Origin: Paenibacillus taichungensis
GTDB taxonomy: Bacteria; Bacillota; Bacilli; Paenibacillales; Paenibacillaceae
DNA length: 64,000 nt
NCBI RefSeq assembly: GCF_013359905.1
Contig: NZ_JABMCC010000121.1
Coordinates: 310,001 to 374,000, forward strand
Direction: 5' to 3'
Shown here: positions 1-9,438 of the stretch, one piece after another
How the letters are laid out: every line of letters begins with the position of its first letter
Position numbering within the stretch: position 1 is the stretch's first letter
Made by a program: the position numbers and the translations under genes
Notes under the pieces: generated by a model
Seen by the model: the letters and a program-made list of their open reading frames with translations, nothing else
What the model was told of the DNA's origin: nothing
Database searches by the model: none

Positions 1-1091
1 ATGATCCGCTGTTGCAGATGAAAGGGGCCGAACCTACACTTGAACAACTGTTGATATCTCAGCTTCGGTTGCAGAATCTTCCGCCTGCAATGGAGAAAAC
101 AGCTGTATATTTGGCTGGTTGTGTCAATGAAGATGGCTATCTGACGATGGAATTGACTGAGGTTGTATCAGCAAGGGGAATATCGATGCCTGAGGCTGAA
201 GCAGCCATGGACATTCTCCAGTCGCTGGACCCGCCAGGTGTAGGAGCGCGTAACTTGCGTGAATGCTTGTTGCTTCAGATTAGGCGTGATCCATTCGCTA
301 ACCAGCATGCGGAGCACATGGTGGAGGAAGGTCTGGAAGAGTTGGTTCGTTTCCATCCAGGCAGAGCGGGAACAAGACTGGGGATTACGTCACAACAGGC
401 TCAGGCAGCCTATGACTATATTGCTTGTCTTGACCCGAAACCTTGCCGATCCATCGGGTGTACGGAACGTGCACATTATATTATTCCGGATGCCGTTGTG
501 CAGATAAGAAATGGTGAGCTTTCGCTAAGGTTAAATTCAGCGGTTGTGCCGCGGGTATCCTTGAACGAAGCTTGTTGCCGCTGGATCAGGGAGATTGATG
601 CAGATGAGGTCTGGTCAGGCCGGGCAGCAGAGGCGAGAGCGATCATTCGCAGCGTGCGTATGCGTCGCCGAACTCTGATGCGTGTTCTGGCGGCGATCAT
701 GACTGAACAGGAATCTTTTCTGCGTGAAGGACCTGCCGGTTTGAAGCCGCTCAATCTGGCGATTATTGCCGAGGTCATCGGCATGCATGAGTCGACGGTG
801 AGCCGTGCAGTCAATGGCAAATATGTTCAGACACCGCATGGTGTCTTTGAACTCAAAGCTTTTTTTGCCTCAGGTCTGGAAACAATGAACGGAGAAATGG
901 CCTCTGCGCCGGCGGTGAAGCTCAGATTAAAAGAGCTGATTCGTTCTGAACGGGCGGAACGTCCATACTCGGATAGCCAACTCACGGCATTGCTCGCGAA
1001 TGAAGGCATCGTTATCTCCCGCAGAACGGTTGCGAAATACAGGGAAGAGCTTCAGATATTGCCTTCACTTGAACGGAAGCGCTGGGCATGA
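1..1091 (+). CDS. rpoN: RNA polymerase sigma-54 factor (SigL/RpoN), 5'-truncated by the window edge
   Basis: Sigma-54 replaces the housekeeping sigma factor at -24/-12 promoters and needs an AAA+ activator to melt DNA. The frame is already open at base 3, so the gene starts before the window; 362 residues are visible against about 430-440 in Bacillus SigL, so the Gln/Leu-rich activator-contacting region I is missing. The visible part carries the core-binding domain (NEDGYL, then LDPPGVGARNLRECLLLQ), the -12 helix-turn-helix region (LAIIAEVIGMHESTVSRAV) and, near the end, the RpoN box (SRRTVAKYRE) that reads the -24 element. A 15-bp inverted repeat follows the stop codon. No enhancer-binding protein is visible in the window. 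The family call is secure. Confidence 0.95.
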   Translation, partial: DPLLQMKGAEPTLEQLLISQLRLQNLPPAMEKTAVYLAGCVNEDGYLTMELTEVVSARGISMPEAEAAMDILQSLDPPGVGARNLRECLLLQIRRDPFANQHAEHMVEEGLEELVRFHPGRAGTRLGITSQQAQAAYDYIACLDPKPCRSIGCTERAHYIIPDAVVQIRNGELSLRLNSAVVPRVSLNEACCRWIREIDADEVWSGRAAEARAIIRSVRMRRRTLMRVLAAIMTEQESFLREGPAGLKPLNLAIIAEVIGMHESTVSRAVNGKYVQTPHGVFELKAFFASGLETMNGEMASAPAVKLRLKELIRSERAERPYSDSQLTALLANEGIVISRRTVAKYREELQILPSLERKRWA

Positions 1092-1120
1092 ATGACGTAT
1101 GCCTTCATTATATATTCTAA

Positions 1121-1168
1121 ACAAGTAACCCCCGCGAGCCGTGGTAACGGTCTGCGGGGGTTACTTGT
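1121..1168. terminator. Bidirectional hairpin between rpoN and aspA
   Basis: A perfect 15-bp inverted repeat (1121-1135 pairs with 1154-1168) with an 18-nt loop lies between the converging ends of rpoN and aspA. T-tracts on both sides are short, so termination may be imperfect. Confidence 0.7.
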
Positions 1169-1249
1169 TCCGACTTAACAGCGATCGGAAGGTTGTTCTA
1201 TCATCGAAGTGTCAATGTAATCACTCATTAGTTGAATTTAAACAGCGTA

Positions 1250-2680
1250 CTAACGTTCCATATTGTGCAGGAAGTGCTCACCTGCAATACCAGGAGTAGT
1301 CATCTGCTCCGGATGCAAAATTTCTTCCAGTTCTTCCGGTGTCAGTAGACCCCGTTCCAGAATAATCTCTTGCAAGGTGTTTCCAGTCTTCAACGCTTCC
1401 TTCACAATGGAGGCTGCCACATCATAGCCCAGATGTGGATTGAGCGCTGTAATTACACTAAAGCTCTGCTTCATGATCAATGCACAACGCTCACGGTTCG
1501 CTTCCATTTCTTCAACGGCATAACGAGTGAAGACGTCGATGCCGTTATTCATGATTTTCAGCGATTGCAGCAAGTTGAACGCAATAACCGGGCCCATGAC
1601 GTTCAATTCGAATTGACCGGCTTCACAGGCCATGCAGATCGTATGGTCATTGCCCATAACCTGGAATGATACCTGATTGATCACTTCCGCCATAACCGGA
1701 TTCACTTTGCCTGGCATAATGGACGAACCTGGCTGACGCGGTGGAAGACGCAGCTCATTGAATCCTGCACGTGGGCCAGAAGCCATCATGCGAATATCGT
1801 TACAGATTTTGGACAGACTGACAGCACATACTTTCAGTGCGGCCGACAATTCCAAATAAGCATCTGTATTCTGTGTGGCATCCACAAGATCCTCGGCCGT
1901 TTGCAATTTCAATCCTGTCACATCAGACAGATGCTCCGTGACTTTGACGATGTATTCCGGTTTCGCGTTGAGGCCTGTACCTACAGCCGTCGCACCTAAG
2001 TTAATGGTGAGCAGGCGGCGATTTGCGAACTCAAGACGCTCAATATCACGTCCGATAACGCGCGCATAGGCACCGAACTCTTGTCCAAGGCGAATAGGCA
2101 CAGCATCCTGAAGATGTGTCCGACCTACCTTAACTACATCGTTGAATTCCTGTTCTTTTTTGCGGAACGCATCCTGCAAACGTTTCATCGTATCCAGCAG
2201 CGTTTCGGACAACCGATACGCAGCAATACGCAGTGCAGTTGGGATTACGTCATTGGTGGATTGGGACATGTTCACATGGTTATTCGGGTTACAGTGGAAA
2301 TAGTCACCCTTGTTCTGCAATAACAGTTCCAGTCCGCGATTGGCCAGAATTTCATTCATATTCATATTCATGGAGGTGCCTGCACCGCCCTGAATGGAGT
2401 CAACAATAAAATGATCTAGATGATGGCCTTTCATCATTTCTTCAGCAGCCATGACGATGACATCGCCAATTTTGCGTGGCAGCATCTTCAGCTCCATATT
2501 CGTGATTGCTGCAGCCTTTTTCACCGCAGCCAGAGCTGTAATCAGCTCCCGGTGTACAGGAACGCCGGTAATCGGGAAGTTCTCTACAGCCCGAACCGTC
2601 TGTATTCCGTAATAAGCATAAGCAGGAATTTCTTTTTCTCCAATAAAATCTTTCTCCGTCCTTGTGGACAATGTAGACAT
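1250..2680 (-). CDS. aspA: Aspartate ammonia-lyase (aspartase)
   Basis: Catalyses reversible deamination of L-aspartate to fumarate and ammonia in the cytoplasm, feeding aspartate carbon into the TCA cycle. The 476-residue product has the length and the fumarase/aspartase signature GSSIMPGKVNP (about residues 317-327, catalytic Ser loop), plus the conserved SxxNDV-type segment MSQSTNDVIPTA and GRTHLQDAVP. The frame is open 15 codons further upstream, but GGAGG sits 8 nt before the ATG at 2680, which gives the usual aspartase N-terminus. It is monocistronic, with no asparaginase next to it. Fumarase belongs to the same superfamily; the overall similarity favours aspartase. Confidence 0.93.
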   Translation of the reverse strand: MSTLSTRTEKDFIGEKEIPAYAYYGIQTVRAVENFPITGVPVHRELITALAAVKKAAAITNMELKMLPRKIGDVIVMAAEEMMKGHHLDHFIVDSIQGGAGTSMNMNMNEILANRGLELLLQNKGDYFHCNPNNHVNMSQSTNDVIPTALRIAAYRLSETLLDTMKRLQDAFRKKEQEFNDVVKVGRTHLQDAVPIRLGQEFGAYARVIGRDIERLEFANRRLLTINLGATAVGTGLNAKPEYIVKVTEHLSDVTGLKLQTAEDLVDATQNTDAYLELSAALKVCAVSLSKICNDIRMMASGPRAGFNELRLPPRQPGSSIMPGKVNPVMAEVINQVSFQVMGNDHTICMACEAGQFELNVMGPVIAFNLLQSLKIMNNGIDVFTRYAVEEMEANRERCALIMKQSFSVITALNPHLGYDVAASIVKEALKTGNTLQEIILERGLLTPEELEEILHPEQMTTPGIAGEHFLHNMER

Positions 2681-2740
2681 TTCGTTCGCCTCCAGTGGCA
2701 TCCAAAAATAGGTCAGCCCCGGCAATGCCGAAGCGCACTC

Positions 2741-2770
2741 AGTATATCATTTAAGCAAAATGGATGCCAA
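2741..2770 (-). promoter_or_regulatory. Probable sigma-A promoter of aspA
   Basis: Read on the minus strand: TTGGCA (2765-2770), an 18-nt spacer and TATACT (2741-2746), about 60 nt upstream of the aspA start codon. Confidence 0.6.
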
Positions 2771-2934
2771 GCTAAATCATTTCACCCTACTTGCCGATAA
2801 ATAATTTAAATTAAGGATATCACCTTGGCAGACTACAAAGGAACCAGTCAGTCAAAACTCGTCTTATCAATTATGCTCCACTTAGAGGAGAAGTCATGCA
2901 TGAAGAATAAGATGGGGGTTAATTTGTCGTTTTC

Positions 2935-2950
2935 AGTGATCTAAATCACA
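2935..2950. promoter_or_regulatory. Fnr/Crp-type operator upstream of the chemoreceptor
   Basis: The minus strand reads TGTGATTTAGATCACT, an exact match to the Bacillus Fnr consensus TGTGA-N6-TCACT. A TAAAAT -10 element lies at 2972-2977, predicting a start near 2984, so the box is centred at about -41.5. This is the classic class II activator position, and no good -35 hexamer is seen. The rest of the 2681-3004 gap holds the aspA promoter and nothing else recognisable. Confidence 0.6.
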
Positions 2951-3004
2951 TGTTATTTGGTTATCTACTGGTAAAATAGGAAAAAAGGACTATGAGGTGT
3001 GAAT

Positions 3005-4282
3005 ATGAAATGGACTTTAGGCGCAAAAACCGTCGCAGGTTTGGTACTGATTTCACTGATTACGTACGGAACTAGCGGCTTTTTTATATTTTTCCTTCAG
3101 GACTGGCTCTCGTTCTCCATGCCAAGCTGGTTATATATCTCTATCGTACTTGTCATGGGCGTATGCTGGAACGCAATCCTGGGCTGGTTTGCCTCTCGGT
3201 GGTTGACTCGTCCAATTGTGCATTTGTCCCGTGCGGCTCAACAAGTCTCATCGGGGGATTTGACGGCCGAGATTCCAGAGCGGCGAACACAGGATGAAAT
3301 TACTGTATTATATGATGCTTTTCGCGTAATGGTTTTCAATTTGAGAAGTATTGTAAACGATATTACAGATAGTACACGTACAACCTCTCAGAATGCCCAG
3401 TCACTAAGCGAAGCAATTGCCCAGGCAGCGGAGCAGATCGAGATGATGTCTGATGCGGTGGATCATATTGCTGTGGGTGTGGAGGAGCAGAAGACGACTT
3501 CACATCAATCGTTGATTACAGCAGATGAGATGTTGAACGATTTTCAGCGTATGCACAGTCAGTCGATTGGGATGACAGAGATGTCCGGCCAGATGGAACG
3601 TTCGGTAGATCATACGAAGCAGACCTTCTCTTCTTTGATGAAAGGAATGGACGAGCTGACGGAGTCACACAACCGGTCCCGGGACATCATGGTGCTGCTT
3701 GAGAAGGAAGCCTCGGATATTGAAGCCATTACTCAGTCTGTCAAAAACATTGCAGAGGAAACAGGGCTGCTTGCCCTGAATGCTTCCATTGAGGCTGCGC
3801 GTGCGGGAGAAGAGGGATCGGGCTTTGCTGTCGTTGCTCAGCAGATTCGTAAGCTGGCAGATGAGAGTAAACAATCGGTGCATCGGATTAATGAGCTGAT
3901 CAGCCGCGTACAGCAGCGGATTAAAGATACAGCTCAACTGATTCATGAACAGCATGGCCTCGTCGTGAATGAATCCGAGCGCACGATCTCTGTTGATCAG
4001 ACGTTGCAGGAACTTACAGGTACGGTAGAAGTGTTTATGAAGGGCGCTTATGAAATCGGATCCAAAATTGGGGAACAGACCAGCCGCGTAGAACAAACGC
4101 ACGGTCATGTGAAAAAGATTCAAGGGAAAGCCGGATCATTCTCGGATGAGGCGAGACGGATTATGGATGCAGCACATGAAGAGACGGCAATCATGCAGGA
4201 GATTTCATCCTCGGCAGAAGAGCTGAGACAGTTAACAGATCGATTAATGGACAAAACGAAAGCATTTCGGATGCAGCCTTGA
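3005..4282 (+). CDS. Methyl-accepting chemotaxis protein lacking a large extracellular sensor
   Basis: Membrane chemoreceptor that signals to the CheA/CheW array. Of 425 residues, two membrane segments (about 9-31 and 42-66) are joined by only about 10 residues, so there is practically no external ligand domain. A HAMP linker follows (from TRPIVHLS), then a long coiled-coil signalling domain with the conserved hairpin tip ([20 protein letters not shown]). Such short receptors usually sense cytoplasmic or membrane state, for example energy or redox, which fits the Fnr-type box upstream. GTG at 2999 is an alternative start; GAGGTG 7 nt before the ATG at 3005 favours the latter. No aerotaxis-type haem or PAS domain is visible. 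Confidence 0.88.
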   Translation: MKWTLGAKTVAGLVLISLITYGTSGFFIFFLQDWLSFSMPSWLYISIVLVMGVCWNAILGWFASRWLTRPIVHLSRAAQQVSSGDLTAEIPERRTQDEITVLYDAFRVMVFNLRSIVNDITDSTRTTSQNAQSLSEAIAQAAEQIEMMSDAVDHIAVGVEEQKTTSHQSLITADEMLNDFQRMHSQSIGMTEMSGQMERSVDHTKQTFSSLMKGMDELTESHNRSRDIMVLLEKEASDIEAITQSVKNIAEETGLLALNASIEAARAGEEGSGFAVVAQQIRKLADESKQSVHRINELISRVQQRIKDTAQLIHEQHGLVVNESERTISVDQTLQELTGTVEVFMKGAYEIGSKIGEQTSRVEQTHGHVKKIQGKAGSFSDEARRIMDAAHEETAIMQEISSSAEELRQLTDRLMDKTKAFRMQP

Positions 4283-4451
4283 GCTGTTTCCGGGGTGTTT
4301 TTTTGCTTATTATGGTTAAAGCCGAACATTCTTTCGTAGAAACTGAAATATGTAAAGATTTTTTTATGAAACATTAACAAATTCGCAACGCTTGGGCGAT
4401 AAATGAAGATATAATGGTAGTATTCCACTACAGATTAAGGAGCCCAGCATA

Positions 4452-5297
4452 TTGAAAACTTGGACAGGTATCCTGCTGATGATTATTTTGGCGGTAGCGA
4501 CGATTAGTACAACTTCGTCTGCCCGAACCATGAATGAATCGCAAAAACAGCTTAACATAGATGATCAATCCAGCCAGACCTCAGCGGTCGTGGCTTCCAA
4601 TATAGAAACAATGAATGAAGCAGCGTTTACAACGAAGGAATCAATTCCTGTTAAGGGAGAGTACGTCTCGGTTGCTCCGGAAAATGAGAATGTAAGACTA
4701 TACCCCATGAAAGTTGAAGGTTCAGGATATATATATAACGGAATGGTGTTGGAAGTAAACGGCAAGAAACGTGAATTCAGTAAATGGCAAGGAGAAGGCG
4801 GATCCTACAAACCCGAAGTGCACGAACTGGATCTGAATGGAGATGGCAAGAAGGAGATTGTTGTGTTGTTTACAGCCGGTCATGGAACAGGCATCTATCT
4901 GGGTGAAGCGCATATTATCGATCCAGAAACGCTGGAAGAGATGAAGATGCAATCACTGGATGAGATTGTGAAGCAGCATGTAAATTCGAAAATCAGTATT
5001 AAACCAGGTCAGGTGACGGTCAACGTTACCGTTGATGGTGTTCATTCAGAACCTTCCCTGATGGAGGAAGACACGAGCGAGGGAGTGTATAACGAGCAGC
5101 TCAAGTTCGGCGGTGTTGTTTATTACAGTGTGGAGAATGGCAAGTTGGTTGTGTCGGCATCTGGTGCATACGGTATGGGCTTGTATGACGGTGATCTTAA
5201 CTTTGCCTATGACTATAAAGATGGCGAGTGGCAGGCCGTGGACTTGGAATACAGCACGGAAGAGTATGAAGATGAGTACTATGAATCTTTTGATTGA
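4452..5297 (+). CDS. Exported protein with an FG-GAP/VCBS-like segment
   Basis: Hypothetical 281-residue protein. It starts at TTG 4452, preceded by AAGGAG with 9-nt spacing. A hydrophobic N-terminus (about 4-22) followed by TSSA suggests export by a signal peptide. The middle contains DLNGDGKKEIVVLF, a calcium-loop-like DxNxDGxxE motif typical of FG-GAP/VCBS repeats, followed by Gly-rich GHGTGIYLGEAHIID. The C-terminus is very acidic (EEYEDEYYESFD). No catalytic motif is seen. Similar proteins occur in other Bacillales, but the function is unknown to me. A hairpin terminator lies about 90 nt downstream. Confidence 0.65.
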   Translation: MKTWTGILLMIILAVATISTTSSARTMNESQKQLNIDDQSSQTSAVVASNIETMNEAAFTTKESIPVKGEYVSVAPENENVRLYPMKVEGSGYIYNGMVLEVNGKKREFSKWQGEGGSYKPEVHELDLNGDGKKEIVVLFTAGHGTGIYLGEAHIIDPETLEEMKMQSLDEIVKQHVNSKISIKPGQVTVNVTVDGVHSEPSLMEEDTSEGVYNEQLKFGGVVYYSVENGKLVVSASGAYGMGLYDGDLNFAYDYKDGEWQAVDLEYSTEEYEDEYYESFD

Positions 5298-5382
5298 ATC
5301 GAGTGTTTAGAGAAGAGCGGGAATGCTGAGAACAATGATAAAAAAATATGTCCCCACGGTCTGAAATGACAGAGGGAAACGG

Positions 5383-5418
5383 GTGAGGCTGAAAAAAATG
5401 ATGTACTTTTAGCCTCAC
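5383..5418 (+). terminator. Hairpin after the 4452-5297 gene
   Basis: GTGAGGCT (5383-5390) pairs with AGCCTCAC (5411-5418), and an A-rich/T-rich inner part extends the stem. The following TTTGTG gives a modest T-tail. Confidence 0.5.
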
Positions 5419-5468
5419 TTTGTGCTATCCAAAATCGAATTTCATTCCAAGAATTTACCATGAAATGG

Positions 5469-5497
5469 TTGACACAAGCACTTTAGTCGTTTAAATG
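5469..5497 (+). promoter_or_regulatory. Sigma-A promoter of the stalk-domain gene
   Basis: TTGACA (5469-5474), a 17-nt spacer and TAAATG (5492-5497), about 50 nt before the start codon at 5546. Confidence 0.6.
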
Positions 5498-5545
5498 TAT
5501 AAAGGATGGAACTCATCTATTTCATACTTTTAGGAGGGATCATTC

Positions 5546-6259
5546 ATGAAGAAGAAGGTCGTATTGGGTTTAATGGTGGGTACACTAACACTCGGCATCG
5601 GCACTGGGGCACTTGCAGCAACGGGTCTGGAACCGATCAAAGCGTATTTGAACAGCAAGATATCTTTGAAATTAAATGGGACAACGGTAACAGCCAAAGA
5701 TGCCAATGGCAAAACGGTATTGCCAATTACTTATAACGGAACGACCTATTTGCCAGTGCGTGCAGTCGGCACGCTACTGGGTACAGAAATTACGTATGAT
5801 AGCGCAACCTCATCCGTTAACATTGGCAGCAATAATGGATCTGTACCACCATCCGAAACCGGCAAGCTGACATTAAGTTCGCTCGGAACTGCAGCCTTGG
5901 GCACCTCGGATTGGCATACCAAGGATCCGGCCGAAACGGCGTATAAAGGCAAAGATTACAAAGATGTATACCTGCATACCGACACAGCCAAGCAAGGCAA
6001 GAGCTTCCAAGTCATGACCCAGAAAAAGTATGCCAAGCTGCATCTCGATTTGGCTGTTCTTGGCGGTTCACAGAAGCTTGAGATTATGGACGAAAACAAT
6101 ACAACGCTCAAGACAGTATCGCTTGCCCCTGAAGACGGTTTGATTGGTGTAGACGTGGATGTTGCAGGCACGGATTTCATCTTTGTTGAAATCGTTGATG
6201 AGGCTCCGGGCTCCTCTCTGTTTGTTCCATTGACGACCTCATATTTAACCAAAAAATAA
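5546..6259 (+). CDS. Exported stalk-domain protein (copper amine oxidase N-terminal-like)
   Basis: 237-residue secreted or envelope protein. A signal peptide (KKK, hydrophobic core, ALAA around residue 26-28) leads into a stalk domain (about 30-95) with the typical TYNGTTYLPVRAVGTLLG strand pattern found in many Paenibacillus surface proteins as a spacer or adhesion module. The remainder (100-237) is a beta-rich domain opening with LGTSDWHTKDP and resembling a small carbohydrate-binding (NPCBM-like) fold; this is inference from strand pattern only. There is no catalytic domain, so it is not an amine oxidase. The start is supported by AGGAGG about 8 nt upstream, and the gene is monocistronic. 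Confidence 0.75.
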   Translation: MKKKVVLGLMVGTLTLGIGTGALAATGLEPIKAYLNSKISLKLNGTTVTAKDANGKTVLPITYNGTTYLPVRAVGTLLGTEITYDSATSSVNIGSNNGSVPPSETGKLTLSSLGTAALGTSDWHTKDPAETAYKGKDYKDVYLHTDTAKQGKSFQVMTQKKYAKLHLDLAVLGGSQKLEIMDENNTTLKTVSLAPEDGLIGVDVDVAGTDFIFVEIVDEAPGSSLFVPLTTSYLTKK

Positions 6260-6270
6260 ACGAGATATTA

Positions 6271-6335
6271 AAAACGATTATCGCCTATGCATCAGCCGGA
6301 CGGTTATTCCGGACTGGCATAACGATAATCGTTTT
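6271..6335. terminator. Bidirectional terminator
   Basis: A 13-bp perfect stem (6271-6283 with 6323-6335) and an inner GC-rich stem, followed by a run of T on the plus strand and preceded by A on the other. It serves both the stalk-domain gene and the converging dioxygenase gene. Confidence 0.85.
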
Positions 6336-6363
6336 TTTTGTTCTTTTGGGACGTATGATCAGG

Positions 6364-7338
6364 TTAGCGAATTACGGTATCGAGCGGTTTGAGATTCGCT
6401 TCAATCTCTGCACGACGACCTTCAAGGAATGGAGGCAATGCCAGGGACTCTCCAAGATAAGCCAGTTCTTCATCCGTGTCGAAGCCGGGACCATCAGTTG
6501 CCAGCTCGAACAGAATACCATTAGCTTCACGGAAGTACAGGGAGCGGAAGTAGAAACGGTCTACGAAACCGGAGTTCGGGAATCGGAAATTATGAACCCG
6601 TTCTACCCATTGTTTTAGTTCTTCTTCATTATCGACGCGGAAGGCAACATGGTGCACACTGCCTCGTCCAGGGCGTTCTTGGGTAAGGTCATTTCGTTCT
6701 TCGACATGCACCTCGGAGCCGCTACCACCTTCACCGGATTCGAAGACGAGTACATCGGGTTGGCCTTCGACAAAAGCAGGATAGGTTCCTTTTTGACGGA
6801 AGCCGAGCAGTTCGGTAAGAACTGGAGCGGTAAGGGACGCATCTCTAACGGTAAGATGGACTGGGCCCAAGCCGACAATGCCATACTCGACAGGCACAGG
6901 GCTTTGATCCCAAGGTTTGCCCCCGGCAACACCTGTATTGTGTTCATCAGAAACAAGGATCAGACGTTGTCCTTCAAAGTCCGTGAACGAGAGAGTGGCG
7001 CGCCCCCCACGTTCGGTGATTTCTCCATGAGGAACCTCGAATTCGTCAAAACGCTGTTGCCAGTACGTAAGGGCTGCATCGTTAGGAACACGAAGTGACG
7101 TTGCTGAGATACTGTTCACGCCTTCACGTGTCTGTCCGGCCATTGGAATTTCAAAGAAAGTAAGCTCGGTACCCGGATTCCCTTTTTCATCTCCATAGAA
7201 GAGGTGATAGACGGAAACATCATCCTGATTGACTGTTTTTTTGATCAATCGCAAACCCATGACGTTGGTGTAAAACCGATAATTCTCAGCGGCGTGTGCG
7301 GTCAGTGCAGATACATGGTGAAGTCCTTTGATTTGCAT
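6364..7338 (-). CDS. VOC-family ring-cleaving dioxygenase (MhqA/MhqO/MhqE type)
   Basis: 324-residue two-domain vicinal-oxygen-chelate protein, the length of the Bacillus Mhq hydroquinone dioxygenases, which open quinol rings and protect against quinone electrophiles. The first module starts GLHHVSALTAHA with a His ligand near residue 7. The second shows GLGPVHLTVRD and GSVHHVAFRVD with His ligands, and ILFELATDG with the Glu ligand. AGGAGG lies 8 nt before the ATG. It is alone in its transcription unit, with no MarR-type MhqR regulator or azoreductase nearby. The substrate is not readable from sequence. Confidence in family is high, in the exact paralog low. Confidence 0.85.
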   Translation of the reverse strand: MQIKGLHHVSALTAHAAENYRFYTNVMGLRLIKKTVNQDDVSVYHLFYGDEKGNPGTELTFFEIPMAGQTREGVNSISATSLRVPNDAALTYWQQRFDEFEVPHGEITERGGRATLSFTDFEGQRLILVSDEHNTGVAGGKPWDQSPVPVEYGIVGLGPVHLTVRDASLTAPVLTELLGFRQKGTYPAFVEGQPDVLVFESGEGGSGSEVHVEERNDLTQERPGRGSVHHVAFRVDNEEELKQWVERVHNFRFPNSGFVDRFYFRSLYFREANGILFELATDGPGFDTDEELAYLGESLALPPFLEGRRAEIEANLKPLDTVIR

Positions 7339-7564
7339 TATAAATTCCTCCTGGTGGTTAATTTATTTTTTATAATATTCCGTTAAGAAAGTTACTAACT
7401 TTTAGTTTGTTTTGTTGTTGAATTTATCTTAACATAAAGATATTTAAAATACAATCCTAATTTAGAATTCCATCTGGACAGTACACTCATTCAATGACAA
7501 AATGAAAAAGTTAACATTAAAGAGATATATTGTGTTTGTGTAACATAAAGGAGTGAAGAGGAGC

Positions 7565-8326
7565 ATGGCTTATCCACCGTGGCTGGACCCTTATGACGCA
7601 GAACCGTTTATACTGTTTTCCACTTCGCACCTATGGGCGATTAGCCTTATTGCTGCATTAATTATATTGATGTTCCTGTTTCGGAATTGGCTGCGGTCCT
7701 GGGCACCGAACACACGCCGTAGCTTTCGGATTGCTCTGGCATGTGTCATGTTCGGCTGTGAGATTGTGCTTCAGATATGGTACATATATGGGGATGTGTG
7801 GAGTCTAAAGACTTCATTGCCGCTGGAGTTATGCAGTTTGTCACTATTGTTATCTGCGCTGCTATTATTGACACGCAGCAGACTGCTGCATTCTGCATTG
7901 CTGTTCGCAGGAATAGCTGGTGCCTTGATGGCGATCGTAACGCCTAATCTTGGCTATGCTTATGAACATTTTCGTTTCATTCAATTTTTTACGGCTCACG
8001 CTTGTATTATTCTGGCGTTACTCTATATGACTTGGGTGGAACAGCTTCGTCCAAGCTGGAGAACTGTTGTGGGGTCGATGATATTTGTGAATGTGGCTGC
8101 GTTAGTTGTATACGGTGTGGACGTCCTGCTTGACGCTAATTATATGTTCCTGAGACACAAACCGGATACACCTTCAGTTCTCGACATGCTGGGACCTTAT
8201 CCTTTGTACATTCTTGGGGAAGAGGTACTGGCGTTAGTCATGTTCTCCCTAATGTACGTCCTGCTCTTTGCGATTCCGGAGCGGCTGAATAATCGAGTGA
8301 AGAGAGGAAAGAGTTCTGCGCTCTAG
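7565..8326 (+). CDS. YwaF/TIGR02206-family membrane protein
   Basis: 253-residue integral membrane protein with about seven hydrophobic segments and no charged catalytic motif. The family is widespread in Bacillales and of unknown function. Conserved features are PFxLFSTSHLW near the N-terminus, QIWYIYGDVWSLKTSLPLELCSLS, and GPYPLYILGEE towards the end. AAAGGAG at 7547-7553 overlaps an in-frame GTG at 7553, so ATG 7565 (11 nt downstream) is the better start. It is a single-gene unit bounded by a strong terminator at 8401. Confidence 0.8.
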   Translation: MAYPPWLDPYDAEPFILFSTSHLWAISLIAALIILMFLFRNWLRSWAPNTRRSFRIALACVMFGCEIVLQIWYIYGDVWSLKTSLPLELCSLSLLLSALLLLTRSRLLHSALLFAGIAGALMAIVTPNLGYAYEHFRFIQFFTAHACIILALLYMTWVEQLRPSWRTVVGSMIFVNVAALVVYGVDVLLDANYMFLRHKPDTPSVLDMLGPYPLYILGEEVLALVMFSLMYVLLFAIPERLNNRVKRGKSSAL

Positions 8327-8400
8327 TTAAAAGTCATCCCATACCAATGGTAGGCAGAGGGAGCTGTTCTTCGTTCTTCTATAAAGATATATTTAAAACT

Positions 8401-8447
8401 AAACATCCCGCAGCGGTCTGGATATCCAGATCGTTTGCGGGATGTTT
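8401..8447. terminator. Bidirectional hairpin between ywaF-like and SDR genes
   Basis: AAACATCCCGCA (8401-8412) pairs perfectly with 8436-8447, and an inner palindrome TCTGGATATCCAGA extends the structure. Confidence 0.75.
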
Positions 8448-8482
8448 GGCTATTAACTCCACATGGGACATGTTTCTAATTT

Positions 8483-9277
8483 TTATCCACGGAGCAAAGA
8501 TTCCGCTCCATCCACGTAGATCCGGGTACCGGTCACATGGGAAGATTCATCGGAAGCGAGGAAGAGCACCAGATTGGCGACTTGCTTCGACGTTCCAGGT
8601 TCACCTTTGAGTGGATGTTCATGACCTTCCGGAAACTCAACTGGAATCTGTACTTCTTTCAGATCGTCCGAAGGATAGGTGTTGTCACCGATGTTGGTAT
8701 CAATGGCCCCCGGACAGACCGCGTTGACACGGATTTTGTAACGGGCCAGTTCCAATGCAGCCATCTTCGTAAATGCGGTCTGACCTGCTTTACTGGAAGC
8801 GTATGCAGAGAACCCGATTCCAGAGAATACACGGTTACCGTTAATGGAACTCGTAATAATGATGCTACCTCCGCGGTCTTTCAAATGGGGGATGGCATAC
8901 TTCACAGTTGCGAACGTGCCGCGCATATTGATGCCCATCGTCTGATCCCAGTCCTCCGGTTCCATCGTTTCAATGGGAGCCATCGTGCCATTAATTCCCG
9001 CATTGGCAAATACAATATCGAGCTGTCCAGCTTGCTCCGCAACCTGATTGATTGCTTTTTGCACGTTGTCCGGTTTGGAAATATCACATTCAATGACGTG
9101 GGCTTCTCCGCCTGCGTTCTCAATCGTCTGTTTGGTTTCCTTCGCATTCTCCGGGGTCCGGTCCAGCATGAACACTTTGGCCCCATGCTCAGCGAAACGA
9201 ATGGCTGTTGCCTGACCAATTCCTGAGCCACCTCCGGTTACAATCGCAACTTTCCCTTGCAAACGTTGTTCTGTCAT
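8483..9277 (-). CDS. SDR-family NAD(P)-dependent oxidoreductase
   Basis: 264-residue classical short-chain dehydrogenase/reductase. It has the TGGGSGIG nucleotide-binding motif (residues 14-21), the NAG motif in FANAGING, and the catalytic YASSKAG (Y159, K163) preceded by the active-site Ser in IITSS. The acidic residue after the second strand (MLDRT) suggests NAD preference; this is inference. GGAGG with 7-nt spacing supports the ATG. Substrate is unknown; the C-terminal TGTRIYVDGAESL is typical of many soluble dehydrogenases. It is monocistronic. Confidence 0.88.
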   Translation of the reverse strand: MTEQRLQGKVAIVTGGGSGIGQATAIRFAEHGAKVFMLDRTPENAKETKQTIENAGGEAHVIECDISKPDNVQKAINQVAEQAGQLDIVFANAGINGTMAPIETMEPEDWDQTMGINMRGTFATVKYAIPHLKDRGGSIIITSSINGNRVFSGIGFSAYASSKAGQTAFTKMAALELARYKIRVNAVCPGAIDTNIGDNTYPSDDLKEVQIPVEFPEGHEHPLKGEPGTSKQVANLVLFLASDESSHVTGTRIYVDGAESLLRG

Positions 9278-9371
9278 CCTGATCCCTCCGTATCGTATGA
9301 ATTATCAGTAACTCTCTCTCTACTTCTACATACCCGACTAAAGAGTGATGAATCAAATGTACGATACAAAA

Positions 9372-9398
9372 AAACAGGACCGTTCAACGGCCCTGTTT
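9372..9398 (-). terminator. Terminator of the yqkE-like gene
   Basis: AAACAGG/CCTGTTT stem with an inner CCGTT/AACGG stem. On the minus strand it is followed by a run of seven T, a good intrinsic terminator for the gene ending at 9439. Confidence 0.8.
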
Positions 9399-9438
9399 CT
9401 ATCATTTAGATATCATGATGATCTGATTGCTGCAAAAG

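Noticed and set aside
2420-2800. 126-codon frame antisense to aspA
   Set aside because: Shadow of a clearly conserved gene, with no RBS and His/Cys-rich noise composition.
5546-6259. Copper amine oxidase
   Set aside because: Only the N-terminal stalk module is shared; there is no catalytic domain or topaquinone motif.
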